Assembly (NCBI RefSeq): GCF_964218355.1
Contig: NZ_CAXPMC010000020.1
Coordinates: 173,438 to 237,437 of the forward strand
From: Ferrovibrio sp964218355
GTDB lineage: Bacteria; Pseudomonadota; Alphaproteobacteria; Ferrovibrionales; Ferrovibrionaceae
Direction: 5' to 3'
Length of the DNA stretch: 64,000 bases
The notes under the pieces are model-generated. The model was not told the DNA's origin and searched no databases. It was given only the letters and a program-made list of their open reading frames with translations. Both the position numbers and the translations under genes were made by a program. Below, piece by piece: positions 26,166 through 34,775 of the stretch; position 1 is the first letter of the stretch, and every line of letters starts with the position of its first letter.

Positions 26166-27473
26166 ATGTCCAGCACTGCAGCCAAGCCCACCGTCACGCA
26201 TGCCGGCTTTTTCGAGCGCCCGCTGATCCAGGCCGATCCTGAACTTTACGCCGCGGTGACCGGCGAGTTGGACCGCCAGCAGCACCAGATCGAGTTGATC
26301 GCCTCGGAAAACATCGTCAGCCGGGCAGTGCTCGAGGCGCAGGGTTCGGTGCTAACCAACAAGTATGCCGAAGGGTATCCCGGCAAGCGCTATTACAATG
26401 GCTGCGAATTCGTCGATATTGCCGAAAACTTGGCAATTGAGCGGGCCAAGAAGCTGTTCGGCTGCGGCTTCGCCAATGTGCAGCCCCATTCCGGCGCCCA
26501 GGCAAACCAGGCCGTGTTCATGGCCGTGCTGAAACCCGGCGACACGTTCATGGGCCTCGATCTTGCGGCCGGCGGTCACCTCACCCATGGCTCGGCTGCC
26601 AACCAGTCAGGCAAGTGGTTCAACGTGGTCAGCTACACCGTGCGCAAGGATGACCAGCGCATCGACATGGAGCAGGTGGCCAGGCTGGCTGCCGAACACA
26701 AGCCGAAGCTGATCATCGCCGGAGGGTCGGCCTATCCGCGCTTCTGGGATTTTACCCGCTTCCGTGAGATCGCCGACAGCGTTGGCGCCGTCTTCATGGT
26801 CGACATGGCGCATTTTGCCGGTCTGGTTGCCGGCAATGTGCATCCGAGCCCATTTCCGCATGCCCATGTTGCCACCACGACGACACACAAGACCCTGCGC
26901 GGACCGCGTGGTGGCATGGTGCTGACCAATGACGAGGCACTGGCAAAGAAGATCAACTCGGCGGTCTTTCCCGGCCTGCAGGGCGGCCCGCTGATGCACG
27001 TGATTGCGGCCAAGGCCGTCGCCTTTGGCGAAGCGCTGACGCCGGAATTCCGGGCGTACAGCCAGGCGGTGCTGGATAATGCGAAGGCGATGGCCGCCGC
27101 GCTGCAGGAACGCGGCTACGATCTGGTTTCCGGCGGTACGGACAACCACCTGATGCTGGTCGATCTGCGCGGCAAGGGCCTGAAGGGTAATGTTGTGGTC
27201 GAGAGCCTGGAGCGGGCGCGCATCACAACCAACAAGAATGGCGTGCCTTTCGATACAGAGAAGCCGACAGTGACCTCGGGTGTCCGTGTCGGCAGCCCTG
27301 CAGGCACGACACGAGGCTTCGGTGTGGCCGAGTTCCGACAGATCGGCCACCTGATGGCCGATGCGATGGATGGTCTGGCCAAACAGACCAATGACAACTC
27401 GGATGTCGAGCGCACCGTGGCGGAGAAGGTGGTGGCGCTGTGCAACCGCTTCCCGATTTATCCGCGCACATAA
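26166..27473 (+). CDS. glyA: serine hydroxymethyltransferase
   Basis: GlyA interconverts serine and glycine with tetrahydrofolate and is the main source of one-carbon units. The 435-aa protein has the PLP lysine Lys242 in HVATTTTHKTLRGPRGG, the substrate-binding ELIASENIVSRAVLEAQGS stretch near residues 43-61 and YPGKRYYNGCEFVD. MVDMAHFAGLVAG contains the PLP-ring aspartate and histidine. The C-terminal KPTVTSGVRVGSPAGTTRG is conserved. It sits between rpiB and nrdR in one direction; the 36-bp gap to nrdR suggests one transcript. Confidence 0.97.
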   Translation: MSSTAAKPTVTHAGFFERPLIQADPELYAAVTGELDRQQHQIELIASENIVSRAVLEAQGSVLTNKYAEGYPGKRYYNGCEFVDIAENLAIERAKKLFGCGFANVQPHSGAQANQAVFMAVLKPGDTFMGLDLAAGGHLTHGSAANQSGKWFNVVSYTVRKDDQRIDMEQVARLAAEHKPKLIIAGGSAYPRFWDFTRFREIADSVGAVFMVDMAHFAGLVAGNVHPSPFPHAHVATTTTHKTLRGPRGGMVLTNDEALAKKINSAVFPGLQGGPLMHVIAAKAVAFGEALTPEFRAYSQAVLDNAKAMAAALQERGYDLVSGGTDNHLMLVDLRGKGLKGNVVVESLERARITTNKNGVPFDTEKPTVTSGVRVGSPAGTTRGFGVAEFRQIGHLMADAMDGLAKQTNDNSDVERTVAEKVVALCNRFPIYPRT

Positions 27474-27509
27474 TAAAAGCCGGACCAGGAGTGGGGGAGA
27501 CCACAGGCG

Positions 27510-27977
27510 ATGCGTTGTCCGTTTTGCGGGAATGACGATACCCAGGTGAAGGATTCGCGGCCGACCGAGGACAACTCGGCGATCCGCCGCCGTCGCTTCT
27601 GTCCAAATTGCGGCGCTCGCTTCACGACATTTGAACGGATACAGTTGCGCGAGCTGACCGTCATCAAGAAGAATGGCCTGAAAGTGCCATTTGATCGCGA
27701 CAAGCTGGCCCGATCGATCATGATCGCGACGCGGAAGAGGCCCATTGATCCGGAACGGATCGAACGGCTGATCAACGGAATCGTGCGGCGCCTGGAAAGT
27801 TCAGGTGAGAGCGAAATCAAGTCGGATGCGATTGGCGAACTGGTAATGGACGGCCTGGCGGCACTGGACAAGGTTGCCTATGTGCGCTTTGCCTCCGTTT
27901 ATCGCAACTTCCGCGAAGCCAAGGATTTCGAAGAGTTCATTGGTTCTCTGAGCGGTGCCGGCAGCGACGATGACTGA
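27510..27977 (+). CDS. nrdR: transcriptional repressor NrdR
   Basis: NrdR senses ATP/dATP and represses ribonucleotide reductase genes. The N-terminal zinc ribbon has Cys3, Cys6, Cys31 and Cys34 (CPFCGNDD and RRRRFCPNCGARFTTFE), and an ATP-cone domain follows (KKNGLKVPFDRDKLARSI, about residues 48-140). The length of 155 aa is normal. Its ATG is 36 bp after glyA, and its stop codon overlaps the ribD start (ATGACTGA). The glyA-nrdR-ribD order is a common alphaproteobacterial arrangement. Confidence 0.97.
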   Translation: MRCPFCGNDDTQVKDSRPTEDNSAIRRRRFCPNCGARFTTFERIQLRELTVIKKNGLKVPFDRDKLARSIMIATRKRPIDPERIERLINGIVRRLESSGESEIKSDAIGELVMDGLAALDKVAYVRFASVYRNFREAKDFEEFIGSLSGAGSDDD

Positions 27978-29091
27978 TACCGCAGGCCGGCCGGACCAGG
28001 ACGAGCGCTTCATGCGTATCGCGCTGGACCTGGCGGCGCGGGGGCTGGGTAATACCTGGCCGAATCCGGCGGTTGGCTGCGTTATTGTTAAAGACGGCCG
28101 TATTCTCGGTCGGGGCTGGACCCAGCCTGGAGGCCGCCCGCATGCCGAGACCATGGCGCTGGAACAGGCCGGTGCCATGGCAAGAGGCGCCACAGTCTAT
28201 GTCACGCTCGAGCCTTGCAGCCACCATGGCAAGACACCGCCATGCGCTGAAGCCCTGATCACGGCAGGGATTGTCCGCTGCGTGGCTGCGATTGAGGATC
28301 CGGACCCGCGGGTGTCCGGGAAAGGCTTTGCCATGCTGCGCGAAGCCGGACTTGCCGTTCAGGAAGATTGCCTGTCCTTGGCGGCGGCCGACCTCAATGC
28401 GGGTTTCCTGATGACACGCCAGCAAAGCCGCCCCCTGGTTACACTGAAGCTGGCGGTCAGTCTGGACGGGCGTATTGGCACACATGCAGGTGACAGCAAG
28501 TGGATCACATCTCCGCTGTCCCGGCAGCGGACCCACCTGCTGCGCAGTCGCAACGACGCGATCATGGTTGGCAGCAATACGGCCCTGCAGGATGACCCGG
28601 AATTGACCTGCCGGTTGCCTGGCCTGCCGTTACGTCAGCCGATCCGGATCGTGCTGGATGGTCGTCTGCGCCTCAGCCTCACGGCCAGGGTGGTGGCCAC
28701 TGCGCGGGAAAATCCGACCTGGATCATCACCCGTGAAGATGCGGAAGGGGCGCGGCTGCGGGCTTTCCAGGATTGCGGGGTTGATGTCATTCCGGTCCGT
28801 CCTGACGCCGCCGGCCTGCCTGACCTGGTCGAAGCCCTTCAGGAACTGGCGGCCCGCGGACTGACCCGTATTCTGGTGGAGGGGGGCGGCAAGCTGGCCG
28901 CCAGCCTGATTCGGGCCGATCTGGTCGACCGGATGATCTGGTTCCGCTCGGCCAGTGTGATCGGGGGCGATGGGCTGCCGGCCATAGCCGGTTTCGGGGT
29001 GGATATCGTTGCGGAAGCGCCCCGCTGGCGACGGATCCGGGCCGATATTCTGGGTGACGACCTGCTGGAAACCTTTGTCAGAGCCCACTAA
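27970..29091 (+). CDS. ribD: bifunctional riboflavin biosynthesis deaminase/reductase RibD
   Basis: RibD deaminates the pyrimidine from GTP cyclohydrolase II and then reduces its ribosyl side chain. The N-terminal zinc deaminase domain shows His58-Ala-Glu60 and the cysteines Cys83 and Cys92 (TLEPCSHHGKTPPC). The reductase domain begins near residue 150 (RPLVTLKLAVSLDGRIGTHAGD) and ends with the ILVEGGGKLAASL motif. The ATG at 27970 overlaps the nrdR stop; a GTG at 27955 would add five residues. No FMN riboswitch fits in the short gap. ribE follows 11 bp later. Confidence 0.96.
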   Translation: MTDTAGRPDQDERFMRIALDLAARGLGNTWPNPAVGCVIVKDGRILGRGWTQPGGRPHAETMALEQAGAMARGATVYVTLEPCSHHGKTPPCAEALITAGIVRCVAAIEDPDPRVSGKGFAMLREAGLAVQEDCLSLAAADLNAGFLMTRQQSRPLVTLKLAVSLDGRIGTHAGDSKWITSPLSRQRTHLLRSRNDAIMVGSNTALQDDPELTCRLPGLPLRQPIRIVLDGRLRLSLTARVVATARENPTWIITREDAEGARLRAFQDCGVDVIPVRPDAAGLPDLVEALQELAARGLTRILVEGGGKLAASLIRADLVDRMIWFRSASVIGGDGLPAIAGFGVDIVAEAPRWRRIRADILGDDLLETFVRAH

Positions 29092-29102
29092 AACTTAGAG
29101 CC

Positions 29103-29699
29103 ATGTTCACAGGCATCATTACTGATATCGGCACGGTCACAGCCCGCGAGATGCGGGGCGATGCCCGTTTCCAGATTCGCACGGCTTACGATACCGGCAG
29201 TATTGCCATCGGCGCCTCCATTGCCTGTTCGGGCGTGTGCCTGACAGTGGTCCAGAAGGCCCAGGACTGGTTCAGTGTGGATGTTTCGGCCGAGACACTA
29301 TCGCGCACCACTCTCGGGAGCTGGGTGCCGGGCAGCCGCGTCAACCTGGAACGCAGCCTGAAGGTCGGTGATGAACTGGGCGGGCATATTGTTTCCGGAC
29401 ATGTCGATGGTGTTGCCGATGTCCTTGATGTCATGCCCGAAGGCGATTCTCTGCGGCTGCAGTTCCACGCCCCATCCGACCTGGCCGGCTATATTGCTGA
29501 AAAAGGCTCGGTGACCATCGATGGCGTGTCACTGACGGTCAATCGCGTTCAGGGCAATCTTTTTGGCGTGAACCTGATCCCGCACACCCAGCAGGTCACT
29601 ACCCTGGGCCAGCTATCGGCCGCCAGCAAGGTCAATATGGAAATCGATACCCTTGCGCGCTATGTCGCCCGCCTGCAGCAATGGGGGAAAGCATCGTGA
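29103..29699 (+). CDS. ribE: riboflavin synthase alpha chain
   Basis: Riboflavin synthase dismutates two 6,7-dimethyl-8-ribityllumazine molecules into riboflavin. The protein (198 aa) begins MFTGIITDIGTV, the family start, and consists of two lumazine-binding repeats: one with SIACSGVCLTVV (about residues 41-52) and one with VTIDGVSLTVNRV (about 137-149). The segment GHIVSGHVDGVADVLD separates them. Its stop codon overlaps the GTG start of the next gene (GTGA), so translation is coupled to ribBX. It is sometimes called ribC. Confidence 0.96.
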   Translation: MFTGIITDIGTVTAREMRGDARFQIRTAYDTGSIAIGASIACSGVCLTVVQKAQDWFSVDVSAETLSRTTLGSWVPGSRVNLERSLKVGDELGGHIVSGHVDGVADVLDVMPEGDSLRLQFHAPSDLAGYIAEKGSVTIDGVSLTVNRVQGNLFGVNLIPHTQQVTTLGQLSAASKVNMEIDTLARYVARLQQWGKAS

Positions 29700-30826
29700 A
29701 TGGTATGGATGACATCCGGCGCTACATTGCATCTTCGGAGGAGATCATCGAGGAGGCCCGTAAGGGCCGCATGGTGATTCTGGTTGATGCCGAGGACCGT
29801 GAAAACGAGGGCGACCTTTACATCCCGGCAGAAACGGCGGATGCACCGGCAATCAATTTCATGGCCAAACATGGTCGCGGACTGATCTGTCTGGCCATGA
29901 CCCGCCAGCGGGTCGAGCAGTTGGGCATACCGCTGATGGCGCAGCAGAATGCGACACGGCACCAGACGGCCTTTACTGTTTCCATTGAGGCGCGGGAAGG
30001 AGTGACCACGGGTATTTCTGCGGCTGATCGCGCCCACACCATCGCTGTTGCCATAGACCCGACGAAGGGCCCGGCCGATATCGGCACGCCTGGACATATT
30101 TTCCCGCTGGTCGCACGTGATGGCGGCACCCTGGTGAGGGCCGGGCATACCGAGGCTGCCGTGGATATAGCACGGCTGGCAGGTCTCAACCCGTCCGGCG
30201 TGATCTGTGAGATCATGAACGACGACGGGACCATGGCCCGGCTGCCGGATTTGATAGCCTTTGCCCAGCTGCATGGGCTGAAGATCGGCACTATCGCGGA
30301 CCTGATCGCTTACCGGCGCCGCAATGACCATCTGATCGACCGCGTGGTGGAAGGCGAGATAGACAGCGTCTGGGGCGGCAGGTTCCGCATGCTGGTCTAC
30401 CGCAACCGGGTCGAGTATGCCGAGCATATTGCCCTGGTGAAGGGGGACATTTCTGTCGGCGGGCCGGTCATGGTGCGCATGCACGCGCTGAATGTGCTGG
30501 ACGACGTTCTCGGAGATCACGGCGGCCGCGCCGGCGTGCTGCATGCTGCCATGCGGATGATCGGCGAGGCTGGCCGCGGCGTGGTGGTGCTGATCCGGGA
30601 ACCGCGCGCGACCGCGCTGTCGGACAGGGTGCGTCAGAAAATCGGCGAACCTGTTGAAAACAATCCACAACTCCGGGATTATGGCATCGGGGCGCAGATC
30701 CTCGTCGACCTGGGGGTTAAGGAAATGATTGTCCTGTCCAATGTGCAGCGTACCATTGTGGGCCTCGACGGATATGGCCTGACTGTGGTGGAGACCCGTC
30801 CGATCAGTGTTCAGAGGGAGAGCTGA
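29696..30826 (+). CDS. ribB: 3,4-dihydroxy-2-butanone 4-phosphate synthase fused to a degenerate GTP cyclohydrolase II domain (RibBX type)
   Basis: The N-terminal half (about residues 10-205) is a 3,4-dihydroxy-2-butanone 4-phosphate synthase: EDRENEGDLYIPAE is the acidic loop and HTEAAVDIARLAGL the conserved C-terminal motif. The C-terminal half (about 215-376) is homologous in shape to GTP cyclohydrolase II (DYGIGAQILVDLGVK, GLDGYGLTVVE) but has no cysteine at all, so the three zinc-ligand cysteines of active enzymes are missing and the region reads MHALNVLDDVLGDHGGRAGV. This matches proteins described as RibBX, in which RibX lacks cyclohydrolase activity. The GTG at 29696 has GGGGGA upstream; an ATG at 29705 is the alternative. 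The neighbours are ribE and ribH. Confidence 0.92.
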   Translation: MNGMDDIRRYIASSEEIIEEARKGRMVILVDAEDRENEGDLYIPAETADAPAINFMAKHGRGLICLAMTRQRVEQLGIPLMAQQNATRHQTAFTVSIEAREGVTTGISAADRAHTIAVAIDPTKGPADIGTPGHIFPLVARDGGTLVRAGHTEAAVDIARLAGLNPSGVICEIMNDDGTMARLPDLIAFAQLHGLKIGTIADLIAYRRRNDHLIDRVVEGEIDSVWGGRFRMLVYRNRVEYAEHIALVKGDISVGGPVMVRMHALNVLDDVLGDHGGRAGVLHAAMRMIGEAGRGVVVLIREPRATALSDRVRQKIGEPVENNPQLRDYGIGAQILVDLGVKEMIVLSNVQRTIVGLDGYGLTVVETRPISVQRES

Positions 30827-30830
30827 TAAC

Positions 30831-31370
30831 ATGGTATCGCGCGCGCGGAAGCCGGCCGCCAAGAAGCCTGCTAAAGTCAAGAAATTCGCCACCAGCAAGA
30901 GTCAGGTCATGGGGGGGCTGTCGATCGACATCCGCAAGCCCAGGGTGCTGATCGTGGAAGCCCGTTTCTACGAAGATATTGCTGACGCTCTGTTCGAGGG
31001 AGCCAAGGCAGCCATCGATGCCTCGGACTTCGATTACGATCGCATTGATGTGCCGGGTGCCCTGGAAATTCCGGCAGCAATCCGCTTCGCGATGAACCGG
31101 AAGGGCGAACGTGCTTATGATGGTTTCGTAGCGCTCGGCTGCGTGATCCGTGGCGAAACTGCGCATTTCGATGTGGTGATCAATGAAAGCGCACGTGGCT
31201 TGCAGCAACTGGCCATCGAACACCAGCTCGCCATCGGCAATGGCATCATTACGGTCGAGAATGAGGAGCAGGCCTGGGACCGCGCCCGCAAGGATCGACA
31301 GGACAAGGGCGGACAGGCGGCGCTCGCCTGTGTGGCAATGATCGGTCTCAAGCAACTGTTCTCGATATGA
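30831..31370 (+). CDS. ribH: 6,7-dimethyl-8-ribityllumazine synthase
   Basis: RibH condenses the pyrimidine and the four-carbon unit made by RibB into the lumazine precursor of riboflavin. The 179-aa protein has a basic N-terminal extension of about 30 residues (KPAAKKPAKVKKFATSK), and the core starts near RVLIVEARFYEDIADAL. Motifs are VPGALEIPAAIRFA, ALGCVIRGETAHFD (substrate-binding) and ITVENEEQAWDRA. The ATG at 30831 is chosen over one at 30807 because it lies just after the ribBX stop and follows GAGGGAGAG. Its stop overlaps nusB (ATGA). Confidence 0.95.
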   Translation: MVSRARKPAAKKPAKVKKFATSKSQVMGGLSIDIRKPRVLIVEARFYEDIADALFEGAKAAIDASDFDYDRIDVPGALEIPAAIRFAMNRKGERAYDGFVALGCVIRGETAHFDVVINESARGLQQLAIEHQLAIGNGIITVENEEQAWDRARKDRQDKGGQAALACVAMIGLKQLFSI

Positions 31371-31873
31371 ATGAGGGCAGCCAGAACCGCGGCAGCAAAA
31401 CGCCCCGCCCGGCAGGACGCAGGTCGGTTGCGCGTCTGTTTGCGGTTCAGGCTCTTTACGAAATCGAGTTTGGCGGCGGCGTCCCTGAAGCGGTGATTGC
31501 CGATTTCCGGGCCAAGCGCCAGACCGAAGAGATCGACGGCGCGCAGATGCGCGAGGCCGATGCGGACTGGTTCACTGAAATCGTTCGCGGTGTATCGCGC
31601 CAGCAGACTGAAATCGATGAGGTTATCCGTGCGGCCATGCCGCGGGCGGATGCCATAGACCGTATGGAATCAATCCTGCGCTACGCGCTGCGTTGCGCGA
31701 CATATGAAGTGATGGCACGGATTGATGTCCCCGCCGCCACTGTGATCGACGAATATCTCGGTATCGTGCGGGCATTCTTTGGCCCCCGCGAGATCAAGCT
31801 GGCTAACGGCGTCATCGATGCTGTGGCGCGCCGACTGCGCCCCGGTGAGTTTGCCGCCCAGCAGAACGGCTGA
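31367..31873 (+). CDS. nusB: transcription antitermination factor NusB
   Basis: NusB binds boxA RNA with NusE and supports rRNA antitermination. The 168-aa protein begins with an Arg-rich segment, then RRSVARLFAVQALYEIEFGG, typical of the family, and ends with ILRYALRCATYEVMARIDVPA and VIDEYLGIVRAFFGPREIKLANG then VIDAVARRLRP, the usual C-terminal region with the conserved N-G/V pattern. The ATG overlaps the ribH stop, so translation is coupled. The ribH-nusB-thiL order is common in proteobacteria. Confidence 0.96.
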   Translation: MNEGSQNRGSKTPRPAGRRSVARLFAVQALYEIEFGGGVPEAVIADFRAKRQTEEIDGAQMREADADWFTEIVRGVSRQQTEIDEVIRAAMPRADAIDRMESILRYALRCATYEVMARIDVPAATVIDEYLGIVRAFFGPREIKLANGVIDAVARRLRPGEFAAQQNG

Positions 31874-31882
31874 AGGCTGGCC

Positions 31883-32866
31883 GTGTCCAGCGGCCCTGAC
31901 GAATTCACCCTGATCGCCCGCTATCTGGCGCCTCTCACGGCATCCGCCCCGGGAGCCTTCGGCCTGAAGGACGACGCGGCCGTTCTTTCTGTTCCGACAG
32001 GGCAGGATCTCGTCGTCACAACCGATGCGATGATTGAAGGGATCCATTTCCTGAAATCAGACGGGGCACCATCCGTGGCTCGCAAGCTGCTGCGTGTCAA
32101 CCTTTCGGATCTGGCCGCCAAAGGAGCTGTGCCTCTGGGTTATCAGTTGGTACTCGGGCTGCCTGCACCGCTGGATGAAGGCTGGCTTTCCGATTTTTCT
32201 GCCGGCCTCGCGCAGGACCAGAAGACCTTCGGCTTTCCCCTTTATGGCGGCGACACGGTTCAGAATCCCGACAGGATCATGCTTGCCGTGACCGCTTTCG
32301 GCTGTGTATCCACCGGCACCATGCTGCCGCGTTCGGGGGCCCGGATCGGGGACCATATCTATGTCAGCGGCAGTATCGGTGATGCAGCCCTGGCGCTGGA
32401 AACGAAATTGCATCACCGCCTGTTCCCGTCTGCATCCATGATGATGTTTGACAGCCGGCTGCATCTGCCGATCCCGCGGCTGGCTCTCGGCCAGGGACTG
32501 CGCGGGATTGCCAATGCCGCCCTGGATGTATCCGACGGCCTGATACAGGATGCGGGCCATCTTGCAGACACGGCTGGCGTCAGGATCGTCCTGCAGGCTG
32601 ATGCTGTGCCGCTTTCGCTGGCGGCAAAGGGGGCGCTGGCGGATGACCCGGGCCTGATGGAGACGATCCTTACCGGTGGAGACGATTACGAGATTCTGTT
32701 CGCGGCCCCGCCCGAGGCCGCGGGTGCAATTGCTCAGCTTGCACGGAAACTGCAGCTGGCCGTCACGCGGATCGGCCATGTCGAAGCGGGCGATGGTGTG
32801 CTAGTTTCGGGCCGGGACGGACAGCCGCTGACACTGGCAAAGGGCGGGTTTCAGCATTTTGGCTGA
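31883..32866 (+). CDS. thiL: thiamine-monophosphate kinase
   Basis: ThiL phosphorylates thiamine monophosphate to thiamine diphosphate, the active cofactor. The 327-aa protein has the AIR synthase-like fold: an N-terminal FTLIARYLAPL region, the metal/ATP-binding KDDAAVLSVP and DLVVTTDAMIEGIHF motifs, SDLAAKGAVPLGYQLVLGLP, and the C-terminal domain containing ALDVSDGLIQDAGHLAD and LTGGDDYEILFA. The GTG at 31883 is the start and lies 10 bp after nusB. The fliL-like gene follows 25 bp later. Confidence 0.95.
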   Translation: MSSGPDEFTLIARYLAPLTASAPGAFGLKDDAAVLSVPTGQDLVVTTDAMIEGIHFLKSDGAPSVARKLLRVNLSDLAAKGAVPLGYQLVLGLPAPLDEGWLSDFSAGLAQDQKTFGFPLYGGDTVQNPDRIMLAVTAFGCVSTGTMLPRSGARIGDHIYVSGSIGDAALALETKLHHRLFPSASMMMFDSRLHLPIPRLALGQGLRGIANAALDVSDGLIQDAGHLADTAGVRIVLQADAVPLSLAAKGALADDPGLMETILTGGDDYEILFAAPPEAAGAIAQLARKLQLAVTRIGHVEAGDGVLVSGRDGQPLTLAKGGFQHFG

Positions 32867-32890
32867 GAGCTGAATGGGACACTGCGGAAC

Positions 32891-33358
32891 GTGCGGAAAG
32901 TCGCTTTCATACTGATCGCGTTGATTGCGCTGCTGGCACTAGCTGGCGGCGGGGTGGCGGTATACCTCCTGCTGCTGGCACCGAAGGAAGCAGCGGAAGA
33001 GATGGCGTCCGACGATCCGCCACCGCCGATCCCTGCCAAACGGCCAGCCTTCGTGCCGCTGGAGCCATTCAGTTTGTATGTGAAACCGGCAGGACAGCCG
33101 GTCCGCGAGATGATCGCAATTTTTCACCTTGAGGTTCCACCGGACAATGTGCCGCTGGTGAACGAGAAGATGCATCTGCTGCGTGATCGCTATATCGCGG
33201 AACTGCTGAAGGGCCCGCCGCTGGACGTGCCGGATCGCTTCACGGCAAAAGATCTGTACAGCCTCCGCGACAGACTGCAGAAACCGACCGATGACGTGCT
33301 CGGCAAGGGAATAGTGACACAGGTGCTGTTGCTGAATATTATTGGACAGCTGAAATAA
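32891..33358 (+). CDS. FliL-like membrane protein
   Basis: This 155-aa protein has one N-terminal membrane helix (VAFILIALIALLALAGGGVA followed by VYLLLLAP), a proline-rich linker (SDDPPPPIPAKRPAFVPLEP) and a periplasmic domain of about 95 residues. The domain pattern, FSLYVKPAG, then MIAIFHLEVP, then DRYIAELLKG and a C-terminal GIVTQVLLLNIIGQLK, fits FliL, which sits around the flagellar stator. The start is GTG at 32891. It is separate from motA/motB and is placed after thiL in the same direction. Degenerate or alternative FliL paralogues exist, so a motor role is probable but not proven. Confidence 0.78.
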   Translation: MRKVAFILIALIALLALAGGGVAVYLLLLAPKEAAEEMASDDPPPPIPAKRPAFVPLEPFSLYVKPAGQPVREMIAIFHLEVPPDNVPLVNEKMHLLRDRYIAELLKGPPLDVPDRFTAKDLYSLRDRLQKPTDDVLGKGIVTQVLLLNIIGQLK

Positions 33359-33384
33359 GTAAAACAGGCTTCCGGATTCCCGCC

Positions 33385-34584
33385 ATGACCGATTTATCTC
33401 CTGCTGCCGCCAAACGGAACGTCCTGACGCTGGCCATCTGCATGGCACTCTCCAACTCTGCGGTCACCCTGCAGGTAACCCTGGGCGGCCTGGTCGGCCA
33501 TATCCTCGCGGAAGACAAGGCACTGGCGACCCTGCCGGTGACTTTCGTTGTGGCCGGAACGGCACTTAGCACCATACCGGCTTCCATGCTGATGCGCAGG
33601 ATTGGCCGCAAACTCGGTTTTATTGCCGGCGCCTGTATTGCAATTGTCGGTTCGCTGCTGTCGGCCCTTGGGGTATACGAAGGGTCATTCTGGCTGTTCT
33701 GCCTCGGCGCCTTCATTTTTGGCGCCTCCAGCGCCTATGTGCAGCTATACCGTTTTGCTGCCGCGGATATTGCGCCGGTACAGATGAAAAGCCGGGCGAT
33801 TTCATGGGTGATGATTGGCGGCCTTGTTGCGGCCTTCGCCGGCCCTGAAATTGCCAAGCATACCCGCGACCTGTTCACGCCATACCTGTTTCTTGGCTGC
33901 TATCTGGCTGCCGCGGCATTGCCGGTGGCCGTGCTGGCAGTTCTCAGTTTCGTCACCATTCCTGCCCCCAATGCTGCCGAGATCAGTGAAAAGGGGCGGC
34001 CTCTGGCCACCATTGTACGGCAGCCGGTTTTCTTTGTGGCTGCGATGGCAGGCATGTTCGGCTACGGTGTGATGAACCTGCTGATGACGGCCACGCCTCT
34101 GGCAATGCAGCTCTGCAGCCATCCGTTCAGCGCGGCTGCCACCGTGATCCAGTGGCATGTCTTCGGCATGTTCTTCCCGAGTTTCTTCACCGGCAACCTG
34201 ATTGCCCGCTTCGGCGTGCTGCGGATCATCATTGTCGGTGCCGTACTAAATCTTGTCTGTATCGCCATAGCCCTGCATGACGTGACGATCCTGCATTTCC
34301 AGCTGGCATTGCTGCTGCTCGGCGTGGGCTGGAATTTCATGTATATCGGCGGCACAACCCTGCTGACCGAAGCCTACCGGCCGGCCGAGCGGAACAAGAC
34401 CCAGGCGCTGAACGACTTCCTGGTTTTTGGCACGGTTGCCCTGGCCTCGCTCAGTTCCGGCAAAGTGCTGTACGACTGGGGCTGGCATTTCGTGCCGATG
34501 GGGGCCGTTCCATTCATTCTGATGGCTGCTTTTGGCGCCGTCTGGCTGCTCCTGCAGCGGCGCCAGGCGGTAGCTGCGGCCTAA
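33385..34584 (+). CDS. MFS transporter
   Basis: This is a major facilitator superfamily transporter (399 aa) with about 12 hydrophobic helices in two halves. The loop between helices 2 and 3 reads MLMRRIGRKLGFIAG, matching the conserved G-x-x-x-D-R-x-G-R-R/K-type motif with an unusual M-R-R-I-G-R-K form. The middle loop is short, and SAYVQLYRFAAADIAPVQMKSRAISWV resembles MFS proteins of the YbjJ-like type. The substrate is unknown; drug, sugar and organic-acid export or import are all possible. It lies 26 bp after the FliL-like gene and 190 bp before hppA. Confidence 0.85.
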   Translation: MTDLSPAAAKRNVLTLAICMALSNSAVTLQVTLGGLVGHILAEDKALATLPVTFVVAGTALSTIPASMLMRRIGRKLGFIAGACIAIVGSLLSALGVYEGSFWLFCLGAFIFGASSAYVQLYRFAAADIAPVQMKSRAISWVMIGGLVAAFAGPEIAKHTRDLFTPYLFLGCYLAAAALPVAVLAVLSFVTIPAPNAAEISEKGRPLATIVRQPVFFVAAMAGMFGYGVMNLLMTATPLAMQLCSHPFSAAATVIQWHVFGMFFPSFFTGNLIARFGVLRIIIVGAVLNLVCIAIALHDVTILHFQLALLLLGVGWNFMYIGGTTLLTEAYRPAERNKTQALNDFLVFGTVALASLSSGKVLYDWGWHFVPMGAVPFILMAAFGAVWLLLQRRQAVAAA

Positions 34585-34700
34585 GCCCCGGAAAAACAAA
34601 GCTATATTGCACCCGTCGGGCTTCTCTGGCATAACCGTTGGGTTTCAGCCCCGCGTCGAGTCTGGGGCCAATAATTGAGTGCAGTCGCGTATCCCGGTCT

Positions 34701-34714
34701 GGGCAGCGCTGCCC
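34701..34714. promoter_or_regulatory. palindrome in the hppA upstream region
   Basis: A perfect 14-bp GC palindrome (34701-34714, GGGCAGCGCTGCCC) lies about 62 bp upstream of the hppA start, followed by an inverted TTTTA/TAAAA pair (34728-34740). They could be operator or RNA structures. GC palindromes are frequent by chance in such a genome, so the support is weak. Confidence 0.3.
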
Positions 34715-34775
34715 GGTCGGGCGTGTGTTTTACGGTAAAAGCACAAGACCAATAAACCTTGGAAGGAAAACGCTC

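Noticed and set aside
27474..27969. Search for an FMN riboswitch before the riboflavin genes.
   Set aside because: The genes are tightly packed from glyA through ribD, and no RFN-like conserved segment is seen in the gaps.
29660..30898. Minus-strand open frame opposite ribBX.
   Set aside because: Antisense shadow of a well-supported riboflavin gene in a coupled operon.
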